DNA of 64,000 nt from Kibdelosporangium sp. MJ126-NF4 (GTDB lineage Bacteria; Actinomycetota; Actinomycetes; Mycobacteriales; Pseudonocardiaceae), in the NCBI RefSeq assembly GCF_000826545.1, contig NZ_CDME01000002.1, positions 1,311,187-1,375,186 of the forward strand, in the 5' to 3' direction. The notes beneath the pieces are model-generated. The model ran no database searches, was not told where the DNA came from, and saw nothing but the letters and a program-made list of their open reading frames with translations. Shown here one piece after another: positions 51,939 to 61,448 of the stretch. Positions within the stretch are counted from its first letter, which is position 1, and each line of letters starts with the position of its first letter. The translations under genes and the position numbers were made by a program.

Positions 51939-53243
51939 ATGACCATGAACCGCCTGACCGCGAAGGCGGTAAGGCCGTTGCGGACGCTCGACCCTGCCGG
52001 GCCGCTTGACGACCTCGACTGGGTGGACGACGCGGTCGGCGACGCGAGGGTAGTGGCGATCGGTGAGAGCGCGCACTACAACGGCGAGTCCTATCAGTTG
52101 CGGCACCGCCTGCTGCGTTATCTGGTGGAGCGGCACGGGTTCAGCGCCTACGCGATGGAATCCGGGTACACCGAGGGTGCGCTGGCCGACAGGTGGATCC
52201 GCGGCGGCCAGGGCGACGTCGGCCAGGTCCAGGCGAACGGTGTGACGTCGCTGATGGGGCTGTGGACGCAGATGCGCGCGCATCTGCAGTGGATGCGCCA
52301 GCACAACCGCACGACCGCGCGCCCAATCAGCTTTCACGGGATCGATCTGGGCGGCTCGAACGTGTCCTTGATGCCCGGCCTGGACGCTGTGACCGCCTAC
52401 CTCACCGAGGCGGATCCCCAGTACACGATGGACCCGCGCATCCGGGAGACGGCTTCGGTCTTCGCGGCGGCGTCCGCGTTCTCCGCCCCCGCGGCCATCG
52501 CCGCCTACGGCAGGCTCACGCAGGAGACCCGGGACGCGCTCACCGCGAGCCTCACAGACCTCGCCGCCCGCGTGGCCGCACGGCGCCTGGACTACCTCCA
52601 GGAGACCTCCATCGGCGCCTACGAACGCGCTCTGCACTCACTGCGCCTCACCGTCGGCCTCGACACGGTCGACCGGGCGATGGCCCGCAGCGACCTGCAG
52701 GCAGTGATGTTCAACCGGGACGCCGCGATCGCCGACACCGTCGGGTGGATCCTGCGCGGGGAGGGCCGGATCGTGCTTGCCGCCCACAACGCCCACATCC
52801 AACGCTGGCGAGCCTCGATGCCCGGCATGGCGCCGGTGACGCCGATGGGCATGCACCTGGACGATCGGCTGGGCAGCGACTACCGGGTGATCGGCGTGAC
52901 CACCGGGACCGGCCAGACTCTCAACTCAGGTGCCGACTTCTACGACGGAAAACTCTTCACCACGCTGGAACAACCCAATCCGGACAGCCTCGACGGCCTC
53001 ATGGCCGCCAGCCACGACGGCCCGTTCGCGACCGACCTCCGGCGGCTGTCCGCAACCGACACTGCCACCGTCAGGGCCGTCACGCAGCAGCGTTACAGCC
53101 CGTACTACGCCGAGGTGGATCCGCTGAGCGCCTACGACGTCGTCGTCCACCTCCCCCGTGTCACCGCGGCCCACCCAGACCAGGACGCCCTTGCCCACTC
53201 GCCCCGTGAGGTGCAAGACATCTTCGCCAGGTTCCACCACTAA
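51939..53243 (+). CDS. Erythromycin-esterase-family protein
   Basis: 434 residues from an ATG with GAGG upstream. Diagnostic motifs are VVAIGESAHYNGESYQLRHR, with the proposed catalytic His, and YAMESGYTEGALADRWI, then HGIDLGGSNVSLMP and VLAAHNAHIQRW. Ere enzymes open the macrolide lactone ring, but many relatives in actinomycetes have other, unknown substrates. No macrolide gene cluster is seen here, so drug inactivation is possible but unproven. It has no signal peptide and is divergent from the oxidoreductase operon. Confidence 0.88.
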   Translation: MTMNRLTAKAVRPLRTLDPAGPLDDLDWVDDAVGDARVVAIGESAHYNGESYQLRHRLLRYLVERHGFSAYAMESGYTEGALADRWIRGGQGDVGQVQANGVTSLMGLWTQMRAHLQWMRQHNRTTARPISFHGIDLGGSNVSLMPGLDAVTAYLTEADPQYTMDPRIRETASVFAAASAFSAPAAIAAYGRLTQETRDALTASLTDLAARVAARRLDYLQETSIGAYERALHSLRLTVGLDTVDRAMARSDLQAVMFNRDAAIADTVGWILRGEGRIVLAAHNAHIQRWRASMPGMAPVTPMGMHLDDRLGSDYRVIGVTTGTGQTLNSGADFYDGKLFTTLEQPNPDSLDGLMAASHDGPFATDLRRLSATDTATVRAVTQQRYSPYYAEVDPLSAYDVVVHLPRVTAAHPDQDALAHSPREVQDIFARFHH

Positions 53244-53266
53244 TCACGACAGGAGGTGTCGTGATT
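53242..53266 (+). terminator. Terminator of the erythromycin-esterase-like gene
   Basis: AATCACGACA (53242-53251) pairs perfectly with TGTCGTGATT (53257-53266), loop GGAGG, followed by GTTT. The stem begins within the stop codon. Confidence 0.7.
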
Positions 53267-53331
53267 GTTTGGCAGGCTCGACCTGGCGACCGGCGGACGG
53301 CCCGATCGGTCATGCCCCGAGGGAGCGTGCA

Positions 53332-53757
53332 GTGAGTTCCGGAGTCAATCCATGCATCGTGTTCAACGGCAACGCGCGGCGAGCGCTGGAGTTCTATCGG
53401 GAGGTCTTCGGCGGCGAACTGGCGGTGGGAACAGTCGCGGACTTCGGCTCACCGGACTCGGCCAACGCTGACAAGGTCATGCACGCTCGGCTCGACACGC
53501 CAGCCGGGTACACGCTGATGGGATGGGACTACCCCGATGACCGGCCCGGCCACCCGCCCTATCAGCCAGGCAACAACGTCGCGGTCTTCGTCGGTGGCGA
53601 CGGTGGCGACGAACTCCGCGGCTACTTCGAGAAGCTGTCTGTCGGCGGTACCGTGACGCTGCCCCTCGAAGAGCAGGTGTGGGGCGACGAAGCGGGCTCG
53701 CTCGTGGACCAGTTCGGGATCAGCTGGATGTTCAACATCACCGCCCAGCAGCACTGA
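53332..53757 (+). CDS. VOC-family protein (PhnB/glyoxalase-like)
   Basis: 141 residues from a GTG with GGGAG 8 nt upstream. The pattern NPCIVFNGNARRALEFYREV, FGGEL, then VMHARLDTPAGYTLMGWD, and TLPLEEQVWGDEAGSLVDQF, ending ISWMFNI, is that of PhnB-like VOC proteins. They form dimeric beta-alpha-beta folds that may bind metals; many have no proven activity. It precedes the DUF4186 gene by 11 bp and may be co-expressed. No substrate can be named. Confidence 0.9.
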   Translation: MSSGVNPCIVFNGNARRALEFYREVFGGELAVGTVADFGSPDSANADKVMHARLDTPAGYTLMGWDYPDDRPGHPPYQPGNNVAVFVGGDGGDELRGYFEKLSVGGTVTLPLEEQVWGDEAGSLVDQFGISWMFNITAQQH

Positions 53758-53768
53758 TTGAGCACGCG

Positions 53769-54146
53769 TTGAACGACGACGAGCTGAACGCCAGGCTGCA
53801 CCGGATCGGGCAACATCCCTTCCGCGCGAAGTTCCAGTTGCGTGGCCGGGACCGCGCGACGGTCGACCTACGCGGGCTGGCGACCGTGCGCAGACACGCG
53901 GAAGCGCTGATCGGCGACAGGCTCGCCCCCGCCGCGCCGCGCAAGGACGGCCGCCAGACGCCCTACCGTGGACATCCCGTCTTCGTCGCTCAACACGCGA
54001 CCGCGACGTGCTGTCGCACCTGTCTGGAGCGTTGGCACGGTATCCCTGCCGGTGCGGCCCTCAGCGACACCGAACGCACCTATGTCGTGGATGCGATCTG
54101 CCTGTGGATCGCGAACCAGTACGCCCCCGGAACGCCGCCGCCGTGA
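53769..54146 (+). CDS. DUF4186 family protein
   Basis: About 125 residues. The core HPFRAKFQLRGRDRATVDLR and HPVFVAQHATATCCRTCLER with WHGIPAG is characteristic of DUF4186, a small family with conserved His/Cys residues of unknown function. The start is uncertain: a TTG at 53769 is used, since no ATG or GTG is available close to the conserved region and no ribosome site is seen. The Cys pair in CCRTC could bind a metal. It is followed by a perfect palindromic terminator. Confidence 0.8.
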   Translation: MNDDELNARLHRIGQHPFRAKFQLRGRDRATVDLRGLATVRRHAEALIGDRLAPAAPRKDGRQTPYRGHPVFVAQHATATCCRTCLERWHGIPAGAALSDTERTYVVDAICLWIANQYAPGTPPP

Positions 54147-54178
54147 CCCGACTGCGCGCCCATCAGCCACATCGAACA

Positions 54179-54212
54179 GACCACGCGCCCGGTTCGAACC
54201 GGGCGCGTGGTC
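54179..54212. terminator. Perfect 34-bp palindrome, bidirectional terminator
   Basis: The sequence 54179-54212 is a perfect palindrome centred on GGTTCGAACC. It lies between the convergent DUF4186 and GH2 genes and can form a very stable hairpin on both strands. No T-run follows. Confidence 0.8.
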
Positions 54213-54256
54213 GTCACTGCTGAACGAATCCTTGGTGAACCAGTCCGGTCACAGCA

Positions 54257-56728
54257 TCAGCGACCCGATGCGTACAGCTGCGCCACCTCCGACGCGGGCA
54301 GCGCCCGGTCGTACAGGTGCACCTGGTCGATCGCGCCTCGCCAGAAGTCGACCGGGCCGCCGTTGTACTTCGCGCGGCCGATCACCGTGTTGCCTGCGCC
54401 CGGACCGCCGTCGCAGGAGGACGCCGTTCCGGCTTGATTGCCGTCCACGTACAGCGTCAGCGATCCGGTGCGGACGTCACGGACACCGGCGAGGTGGTAC
54501 CAGCGGCCCGGTTCGGGCGCGGCCGGGGCCACTGCCCGCACCCCGGCGAAGCTGAACGCGAACCGGTTGTCCTGGCCGGAGTACTGCAGGAAGAACGCGC
54601 TGTGGCTGGGGCCGTCCTGGCTCACCGCGGTGGCGAACCCGCCGAGGCTGTCCAGTTTCACCCACGCCGCCGCCGAATAGTTCCCCGCCGTGTCCAGCAC
54701 GCTCGACCCGGTGTCCACCACCGAGTCGCCGCCGTTGAACTGGACCGCCGATCCCGGGTGTCCTTCGGTCCAGGTGGCGTTGGTCAGCGTCGCGTTCCTG
54801 GTGCCGACCTTGTCCGCGGCGACCGTGCCCGTGCCCTCGTCGAACGGGTAGTAGGTGATCCCGTCCGCTCCGGGAGTGCCCGGTCCGGGTGCGGGCGCGC
54901 TTCCGGTGCCGTCCGCCTTCTTCACGATCTCGTCGTTGATCGCCTTCACCTGGCCGAAGTCCATCTTGCGGACCTCCCTGTCGTAGGTGAAGAACCCGTT
55001 GACCTCGTGCTCGACGTCGGTGATCTGCGTGTAGATCGCCGCGCTGATCCCGCACTTCTGTGCCGCGCCGAGCACGTCACGCTGGTTTTCGACGTAGCGG
55101 CGGGTCAGTGTGGCCGAGTCGGGCGTCATCTCGTAGGCGTGGCCCTCGCCGAACCACATGTGGTCCTTGACCTCGAGGCCGAAGCCGCCGTGTTCGCCGT
55201 CCACCGCCACCCGGTTCGCGCTCGGCGTCGGCGTCGCCGGGCCGACGTACGCGTGGTGGTCGATCATGTCACCGCGCCCGGAGTCCCCTTTGGACGCACA
55301 GCAGTTCACGCCGCTGTGCGCGTTGACCAGCCTGCTCGGGTCCTGCTTCTTCACGTCGTCGGCGATCCGGCCGGTCGCGGTGCGCTCCCACTCGCCCCAG
55401 CCCTCGTTGAACGGCACCCACGCCACCACGGAGGTGAAGCTCTTGTGCTTGTCCACCATGGTGTGCAGTTCGCGTTCGAACTGCTGTTGCGCGTCGACCG
55501 GCGGCAGGTCGTTGGACGTCTTCATCGCGGGCATGTCCTGCCACACCAGCAGTCCCAGCTTGTCGGCGTGATAGAACCAGCGGTCCGGTTCGACCTTGAT
55601 GTGCTTGCGGACGGTGTTGAAGCCGAGCACCTTGTGCTGTTCGAGGTCGAAGCGCAGCGCGGAGTCGGTCGGCGCGGTGTGGATGCCGTCCGGCCAGAAG
55701 CCCTGGTCCAGTGTGGACATCTGGAACAGGATCTTTCCGTTGAGTGTCATCCTGAGCTTGCCGTCGGCGCCGGGCGCCATGCCGATCTCGCGCATGCCGA
55801 AGTACGAACCGACCTCGTCGATCGTCTGGTAGCGCTTGACCAGCCGGACTTTCAGGTCGTAGAGGAACGGCGAGTCCGGCGTCCACAGTTTCGTCCTGGG
55901 CACCGGCAGCTTCAGCTCGGTGTTCGCGGCACCGGTCACACGGCCGACCGGCCTGCCCCTGTCGTAGGCGATCGCTTCCACGGTGAGGCCCGCGGTGTTC
56001 CCGGAGACTCGTGGGGTGAGCCGGAGGGTGGAGTCCTTGAGGTTCGGTGTCTGGCCGAGCTCGGTGATGCTCGCCGACGCCACCGGCTCCAGCCAGACGG
56101 TCTGCCAGATGCCGGAACTGGAGGTGTAGAAGATGCCGCGGTCGGGCACGTTGCGCTGTTTACCGACCGGCTGCCACGTCGCGTCGGTCAGGTCGGCCAC
56201 GCCGACGACGACCTCCTGCGGGCCCCACCGGGTCAGCGCGTCGGTGATGTCCAGGCTGAACGAGTCGTACCCGCCGCGGTGGGTGCCGACCTGGCGGCCG
56301 TTGACCCAGATCGTCGAGTCGTAGTCGACCGCGCCGAAGTTCAGCTTCACGCGGTCACCGCGCCAGTGGTTCGGCACCGTGAACGAGCGCCGGTACCACA
56401 TCCGGTCTTCCCTGCGCTGGATCCCGGACAGCGCCGACTCGATCGGATACGGCACCAGCACCCGTTCCGCGAGCGACTTCCCGATCGGCGGCGCCTCCCC
56501 CGCCTTGGCTCCGGCGAACTCCCACACGCCGTTGAGGTTCTGCCAGCGGTCCCTCGTCAGCTGCGGACGCGGATACTCGGGCAGCGCGTTGTCCGGCCCG
56601 ACTTGGTTGGTCCACGGCGTGGTCAGTGGTGGCTTGCCCGGTTTCCACGTCGGCTGGGCCGACGCGGGCAGGGTCGTGATTCCGAAGATGAGTAGCAGAG
56701 CGGTGAGCAGGACCGAGGTTCTCAACAT
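54257..56728 (-). CDS. Secreted glycoside hydrolase family 2 enzyme with LamG domain
   Basis: 823 residues from an ATG with GGGAGG 7-8 nt upstream. Signal peptide MLRTSVLLTALLLIFGITTL. The GH2 sugar-binding domain (MWYRRSFTVPNHW, IWVNGRQVGTHRGG), immunoglobulin-like domain and TIM barrel follow; the acid/base Glu is in FNEGWGEWERT near residue 440. A Pro/Gly linker leads to a C-terminal LamG/concanavalin-like domain (YPFDEGTGTVAADKVG, FFLQYSGQDNRFAF). Family members act on beta-galactosides, beta-mannosides or related links. It follows the sugar ABC transporter genes by 20 bp. Confidence 0.92.
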   Translation of the reverse strand: MLRTSVLLTALLLIFGITTLPASAQPTWKPGKPPLTTPWTNQVGPDNALPEYPRPQLTRDRWQNLNGVWEFAGAKAGEAPPIGKSLAERVLVPYPIESALSGIQRREDRMWYRRSFTVPNHWRGDRVKLNFGAVDYDSTIWVNGRQVGTHRGGYDSFSLDITDALTRWGPQEVVVGVADLTDATWQPVGKQRNVPDRGIFYTSSSGIWQTVWLEPVASASITELGQTPNLKDSTLRLTPRVSGNTAGLTVEAIAYDRGRPVGRVTGAANTELKLPVPRTKLWTPDSPFLYDLKVRLVKRYQTIDEVGSYFGMREIGMAPGADGKLRMTLNGKILFQMSTLDQGFWPDGIHTAPTDSALRFDLEQHKVLGFNTVRKHIKVEPDRWFYHADKLGLLVWQDMPAMKTSNDLPPVDAQQQFERELHTMVDKHKSFTSVVAWVPFNEGWGEWERTATGRIADDVKKQDPSRLVNAHSGVNCCASKGDSGRGDMIDHHAYVGPATPTPSANRVAVDGEHGGFGLEVKDHMWFGEGHAYEMTPDSATLTRRYVENQRDVLGAAQKCGISAAIYTQITDVEHEVNGFFTYDREVRKMDFGQVKAINDEIVKKADGTGSAPAPGPGTPGADGITYYPFDEGTGTVAADKVGTRNATLTNATWTEGHPGSAVQFNGGDSVVDTGSSVLDTAGNYSAAAWVKLDSLGGFATAVSQDGPSHSAFFLQYSGQDNRFAFSFAGVRAVAPAAPEPGRWYHLAGVRDVRTGSLTLYVDGNQAGTASSCDGGPGAGNTVIGRAKYNGGPVDFWRGAIDQVHLYDRALPASEVAQLYASGR

Positions 56729-56748
56729 CAGCGGCACCTCCCGTTGTC

Positions 56749-57777
56749 TCACGTACTTCGCTCCCGGCCGAGATGCGCACGGCTCAGGTAGGCCTGAATG
56801 GCCACGACGATGGCAAGGAACGCGCCGCTGACCACCGACTGGTAGTGCGACGACAACGTTCCGATCTGGTTGATCACGTTCTGGATCACCATCAGCAGCA
56901 GGACACCGGCCAGCGTTCCGCCGACCGTGCCCGCGCCACCGGTGAGCAGCGTGCCGCCGATCACGACGGCGGCGATCGCGTCGAGTTCGAACCCGACGCC
57001 CACAATCGTCACGCCGGACGCGGAATAGGCCGCGGCCAGCGCACCGGACAGTCCGGCGAGCAGCCCGCTGCCGGTGTACAGCCAGACCGTGCGTCTGGCA
57101 ACGGGCAGGCCCATCAGCCGCGAGGCCTCCGCGCTTCCGCCGATCGCCAGCACCGAGTGGCCGAACCTGGTGCGCTGCAACACGACCACGCCCACGGCGA
57201 ACAGCGCGATCGCGATCCACACGGGATACCCGAAGCCCAGCAGAGTGCCCTGCCCGATCTGGGTGAGCACGGCGTCACGCGGCATCAGCCGGGTGTTGGC
57301 CCCCTCGTCGGTGATCGCGAGCAACAGCCCACGAGCGCCGAGCAGGGTAGCCAGCGTGACGATGAACGGCGCGAGCCGCCCGTAGGCGACCAGGACGCCG
57401 TTGAGCAGGCCGATCCCGCCGCACACCACCAGCGGCAGCAGCAGACCGGCGACGCTGCCCCACTTGATTCCCAGCGCGGCCAGCACACCGCCGAGCGCGT
57501 ACACCGAGCCGACCGACAGGTCGATCCCGCCGGAGAGGATCACGAACGTCATGCCCAGCGCGACGATCGCGAGGAACGAGCTCTGCATGGCGACGTTGCG
57601 CGCGTTGTCCACTGTGGCGAACGTGTCGAAGGAGAACGACGACACGAGCACGACCAGCGCCAGCACGACCAGCGAGCCACGCCGTTGCACGAGCCCGGCG
57701 ATCCATTCCCGCCTGGTCATCCCCTTGTCGGCGACGTCCACCGCGGTCCTCTCGGTCACCGTGCCGATGCCGGTCAT
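56749..57777 (-). CDS. Sugar ABC transporter permease (YjfF/RbsC-type), second
   Basis: 342 residues, about ten helices. GMTFVILSGGIDLSVGSVYA is the hallmark of the RbsC/YtfT/YjfF permease family, and AAVVIGGTLLTGGAGTVGGT is another conserved loop. It pairs with the next permease to form the membrane channel. Start overlaps the preceding permease's stop (ATGA). Gene order SBP-ATPase-permease-permease equals that of ytfQRT-yjfF, the galactofuranose importer of E. coli. Confidence 0.92.
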   Translation of the reverse strand: MTGIGTVTERTAVDVADKGMTRREWIAGLVQRRGSLVVLALVVLVSSFSFDTFATVDNARNVAMQSSFLAIVALGMTFVILSGGIDLSVGSVYALGGVLAALGIKWGSVAGLLLPLVVCGGIGLLNGVLVAYGRLAPFIVTLATLLGARGLLLAITDEGANTRLMPRDAVLTQIGQGTLLGFGYPVWIAIALFAVGVVVLQRTRFGHSVLAIGGSAEASRLMGLPVARRTVWLYTGSGLLAGLSGALAAAYSASGVTIVGVGFELDAIAAVVIGGTLLTGGAGTVGGTLAGVLLLMVIQNVINQIGTLSSHYQSVVSGAFLAIVVAIQAYLSRAHLGRERST

Positions 57778-58736
57778 TTCGCACCCGCCAGGCGGGGACG
57801 TTGCAACAACACCGCGACCACGATGATCACCGCCTGCACGAGAAGACCGGCCGAGGTCGGCAGGTTGTGTTTGATCAACGTCGCCGAGATCAGCTGCATC
57901 AGCAACGCACCGGCCACCGTGCCGAGAATCCGCACTCTGCCGCCGTTCAACGGCGTGCCGCCGACCACGACGGCCGTGATCGCGGACAGCTCGGCGAGCT
58001 GACCGATCGCCGACGGGTCGGACGCGGTCAGCCGCGCGGTGGCCACGATCCCGGCGACCGCCGCCAGCAGCCCGCTGATCACGTACGTCACGATCAGGAT
58101 CCGGCGGACCGGCAGACCGGCGAGCACGCTCGCCGAGCGGTTGCCGCCGACCGCGACCAACTGGCGGCCGAACGTGGTGTACCGCACCACGAAACCGACT
58201 GCCAGCGTCAGCACGGCGGCGATCAGCACGACGATCGGGATGCCCGCGACACTGCCCGAGCCCAGTTCCAGCACCGTCGGGTTGCGGATGTCCTTGAGCC
58301 GCCCGTCGGCCAGCACCAGCGCGAGCCCCCGGCCACCGACCAGCAGTGCGAGCGTGGCCACGATCGGCTGGATTCCCACCACCGCGACGAGCGTGCCGCT
58401 GAACAGCCCGCACAACGCGCCGCCCAGCAACGCCACCAGCAGCGCGGGCATCAGGCCGTAGCCGAGGTAGAGCGGCAGCAGCGCCGCCGCGAGCGCCATC
58501 ACCGAGCCGACCGAGAGATCGACGCCTTCCGTGCCGATCACCAGTGCCATGCCCAGCGCCGCGATCAGGATCGGGGTGACCTGCACCAGTTGGGTGTTGA
58601 GGTTGGCCAGCGTGGCGAAGTTCTCGGTGAAGAGGAGGTTGTAGACCACCAGGATGCCCAGCGCCGCGTAGACGCCGTAGTCGCGCAGTCGCCGCACAGT
58701 GGGCGCGGCGACCGGGGTGACGGTTGCCTCAGCCAT
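57774..58736 (-). CDS. Sugar ABC transporter permease (YtfT/RbsC-type), first
   Basis: 320 residues with about nine or ten helices. The family motif is GMALVIGTEGVDLSVGSVMA and the loop SAITAVVVGGTPLNGGRVRI is conserved. The ATG at 58736 gives an 8-bp overlap with the ATPase gene. It forms the heteromeric permease with the next gene's product. Membrane-located. Confidence 0.92.
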   Translation of the reverse strand: MAEATVTPVAAPTVRRLRDYGVYAALGILVVYNLLFTENFATLANLNTQLVQVTPILIAALGMALVIGTEGVDLSVGSVMALAAALLPLYLGYGLMPALLVALLGGALCGLFSGTLVAVVGIQPIVATLALLVGGRGLALVLADGRLKDIRNPTVLELGSGSVAGIPIVVLIAAVLTLAVGFVVRYTTFGRQLVAVGGNRSASVLAGLPVRRILIVTYVISGLLAAVAGIVATARLTASDPSAIGQLAELSAITAVVVGGTPLNGGRVRILGTVAGALLMQLISATLIKHNLPTSAGLLVQAVIIVVAVLLQRPRLAGAK

Positions 58737-60258
58737 CGCCCTCACCGCCGTCCGCGAGCGCCGCGATCAGCTTCCGCTCGGTCACGTCCGCGCCTCTCAG
58801 TTCGGCGACCACCCGGCCTTCCCTGAGCACGACGACCGAGTCCGAGCCTTCGACGACCTCCTCGAACTCCGAGGAGATCAGCACGACCCCGAGCCCCGCC
58901 GCGGCCAGTTCCGCCACCAGCGCCTGGACCTCGGCCTTGGCGCCGACGTCGATCCCCCTGGTCGGCTCGTCGAGCAGCAGCACCTTCGGCTCCCGGCAGA
59001 GCAGCCTGGCCAGCAGCACCTTCTGCTGGTTGCCGCCGGACAGCTCGCCCACCTTCTGGTCGGGGCCGGATGCCTTGATCCGCAGGCGTTTCATGAACGT
59101 GTCCACAATGGCGTCCTGGCGTCCGCGGGACACCAGGCCCGCCGCGGACAGCCGGGGCAACGCCGCGAGCACGATGTTCTCCCGCACCGACAGGTCCGGC
59201 AGGATCCCGTCGGCCTTGCGGTCCTCCGGCAGCATCACGACACCTGCGCGCATCGCCGCAGCGACCGAACCGGACCGGACCGGCTTGCCCGCGACCGTCA
59301 CCGTGCCCTCGTCGACGGGCAGTGAGCCCGCGATCGCGCGCACTGTTTCACTGCGTCCGGCGCCGAGCAACCCGCCGAGGCCCACGATCGCGCCCGGCCG
59401 CACGGTCACGTCCACGCCGTGCAACCGGTGCTGACTGGTCAGGCCCCTGGCCGCGAGCACCGGTGTCTCCACCGTCTCGGTGGGCGCGGAGTCGAACTTG
59501 GTCGTGCCTTCCCTGCGGATCTGCTCGAGGTCACGGCCGAGCATGAGCGCGACCAGCTGCAGCCGCGGCAACTCGGCCAGCGGACCACTGTGGACTTTGC
59601 GGCCGTCACGCAGAACCGTGACGGCGTCGCAGATCCGGTAGAGCTCGTCGAGCCGGTGGCTGACGTACAACACCGCGGCCCCGCTCGCGCGCACTTGCTC
59701 GACGATCTTGAACAGGGTGTCGACCTCGCGCGGCTCCAGCGACGACGTCGGCTCGTCGAGGATCACCACGCGGGCGTCGGTGGCGGCCGCTCTCGCGACC
59801 GCCACCATCTGCCGCACCCCCGCGCCCAGGGTCCGCAGTGGCCTCGTGACGTCCACGTCGATGCCGTAGGACCGCAACAGCTTCGCCGCGGCCGTGTTCA
59901 TCGCCCGGTAGTCCAGCAGCCCGAAGCGGGTGCGTGGCTCACGGCCGAGGAACAGGTTGCTGGCCACCGACATCAACGGCACCAGGTTGATCTCCTGGTA
60001 CACCGTGCTGATCCCGGCCGCCTGCGCGTCCAGCGGTCGGCCGAAACGCACGGGCTCGCCCTGGTGGACCAGTTCGCCGCTGTCCGGCGGATGGACTCCC
60101 GTCAGCACCTTGATCAGCGTCGACTTGCCCGCGCCGTTCTCGCCGACCAGGGCGTGCACCTCACCGGCGAGCAACGTGAGGTCCACTTCGGACAACGCGA
60201 CCACACCGGGGAACCGCTTGCCCACAGCGCGGGCGTCGAGCACGACCTCGCTCGGCAT
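58729..60258 (-). CDS. Sugar ABC transporter ATPase (RbsA/YtfR-type)
   Basis: 509 residues with two ATPase domains. The first has Walker A GENGAGKSTLIK and Walker B VVILDEPTSS; the second has a degenerate P-loop (GLLGAGRSETVR), signature LSGGNQQKVLLARLL and Walker B VLLLDEPTRG. This tandem layout is the rule for CUT2-type sugar importers. Its ATG shares one base with the binding-protein gene's stop (TGATG). It powers uptake of the ligand bound by the lipoprotein. Confidence 0.94.
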   Translation of the reverse strand: MPSEVVLDARAVGKRFPGVVALSEVDLTLLAGEVHALVGENGAGKSTLIKVLTGVHPPDSGELVHQGEPVRFGRPLDAQAAGISTVYQEINLVPLMSVASNLFLGREPRTRFGLLDYRAMNTAAAKLLRSYGIDVDVTRPLRTLGAGVRQMVAVARAAATDARVVILDEPTSSLEPREVDTLFKIVEQVRASGAAVLYVSHRLDELYRICDAVTVLRDGRKVHSGPLAELPRLQLVALMLGRDLEQIRREGTTKFDSAPTETVETPVLAARGLTSQHRLHGVDVTVRPGAIVGLGGLLGAGRSETVRAIAGSLPVDEGTVTVAGKPVRSGSVAAAMRAGVVMLPEDRKADGILPDLSVRENIVLAALPRLSAAGLVSRGRQDAIVDTFMKRLRIKASGPDQKVGELSGGNQQKVLLARLLCREPKVLLLDEPTRGIDVGAKAEVQALVAELAAAGLGVVLISSEFEEVVEGSDSVVVLREGRVVAELRGADVTERKLIAALADGGEGDG

Positions 60259-61349
60259 CAGTACGCGTTGCCCAGTTCGGCGGCGGCGTTGTCCTTGTTG
60301 TACAGCTTGTCGCTGATCACCACGTTCTGCTGGACCGGTTTGCCACCGAAGTACGACTCCAGCGTCTGGAACGCCAACGGGCCGAACCGCGGGTTGGACT
60401 CGACGACCGCGGACAGCTCGCCGTCGACCACCTTCTGCACGGCGTTGCGGGTTCCGTCGATCGACACCACCCGGATGTCCGTCCCGGCCTTCTTGTTGGC
60501 CCCGCGCAACGCGACCAGCGCGCCGAGCGCCATCTCGTCGTTCTCCGCGTAGACGCCGTTGATGTCCGGCTGGGCCTGGATGATCTGCTCCATCACCTGC
60601 TGGCCCTTCTCCCTGGCGAACTCGCCGGTCTGCTGGGCCACCACCTGGATCTCCGGCGCGGACGCCTTGAGTTCGTCGACGAACCCGGCGGTGCGGTCGG
60701 TCGTCACGTTGTTGCCGGACGCGCCGAGCAGGATCGCGACCTTGCCCTTGTTGTTGAGGGCCTTGGCCATCTCCTTGGCGGCCCGCTTGCCCTGCTCGAC
60801 GAAGTTGGAGCCGAGGAAGGCCACGTAGTCCTTGCAGGGCGAGGAGTTCACCTTGCGGTCGATGGTCAGCACCGGGATGTTCCTGGCACGCGCGGCCGAC
60901 AGCGCCGGTTCGAGGCCGTCGGAGTTCAGCGGCGCCACGATCAGCGCCTGCGCCCCCTTGTTGATCATGTCCTGGATGTCGGAGATCTGCTTGCTCAGCT
61001 GCGAATTGGCGTTGGTGGTGAGCAACTGCCTGACACCGACCTTGGCGGCCTCGTCCTTGATCGACTGGGTTTCGGCGATCCGGAACGGGTTGGCCTCCTT
61101 CTCCGACTGGGAGAAACCGACGACGGCGTTCTTCAGGTCCACCTTGTCGCCACCGTACTGCTGCAGCGTGCAGGTGGGACCGTCCGTCGCGGGCGCCACC
61201 GGCGCCTGCGCGCCGCCCGTGCCCTGCGCGGGCAGGGTCGGCGTTTCCTCGGACTTGGCGCAGCCGGAGAGAACCAGCGCGACGCCGCACAGGCTCGCAC
61301 CAAGGATCCGGCCTAAGTGGACGGGACGGGACTGGGTGGCGGCGGCCAT
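60258..61349 (-). CDS. Sugar-binding lipoprotein of the ABC transporter (YtfQ-like)
   Basis: 363 residues. The lipobox is LVLSGC (Cys30), then an Ala/Pro/Gly linker. The binding domain is of the periplasmic-binding-protein 4/LacI-like type (VVGFSQSEKEANPFRIAETQ, SDIQDMINKGAQALIVAPLN, SDGLEPAL, YAENDEMALGALVALRG). The closest pattern is YtfQ, which binds galactofuranose. The ATG has GAGGAG 9 nt upstream. It is divergent from the LacI gene, with the operator between them. It is the first gene of the uptake operon. Confidence 0.92.
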   Translation of the reverse strand: MAAATQSRPVHLGRILGASLCGVALVLSGCAKSEETPTLPAQGTGGAQAPVAPATDGPTCTLQQYGGDKVDLKNAVVGFSQSEKEANPFRIAETQSIKDEAAKVGVRQLLTTNANSQLSKQISDIQDMINKGAQALIVAPLNSDGLEPALSAARARNIPVLTIDRKVNSSPCKDYVAFLGSNFVEQGKRAAKEMAKALNNKGKVAILLGASGNNVTTDRTAGFVDELKASAPEIQVVAQQTGEFAREKGQQVMEQIIQAQPDINGVYAENDEMALGALVALRGANKKAGTDIRVVSIDGTRNAVQKVVDGELSAVVESNPRFGPLAFQTLESYFGGKPVQQNVVISDKLYNKDNAAAELGNAY

Positions 61350-61406
61350 GGGCTGACTCCTCGTCGAGACAGGCGAACTCGCTCGGCGAGCACGTTACAT
61401 CGTTGG

Positions 61407-61418
61407 TACAACGTTGTA
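61407..61418. promoter_or_regulatory. LacI-type operator
   Basis: TACAACGTTGTA is a perfect 12-bp palindrome with the central CG usual for LacI-family sites. An overlapping half-site, TTACATCGTTGG (61395-61406), precedes it. Position in the divergent region would allow control of both the sugar operon and the repressor gene. Confidence 0.75.
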
Positions 61419-61435
61419 AATACGCTCGATCTTGA

Positions 61436-61441
61436 TACCCT
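61436..61441 (+). promoter_or_regulatory. Leaderless -10 element of the lacI-type gene
   Basis: TACCCT ends 7 nt before the GTG start at 61449; no ribosome site is seen. This fits leaderless translation. Confidence 0.4.
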
Positions 61442-61448
61442 CACCGAC

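Noticed and set aside
51939..53243. Macrolide resistance as the certain role of the Ere-like protein
   Set aside because: Family membership is clear but many relatives do not act on macrolides and there is no macrolide biosynthetic gene nearby.
54317..56695. 792-codon plus-strand open frame
   Set aside because: It is antisense to the GH2 gene and is low-complexity.
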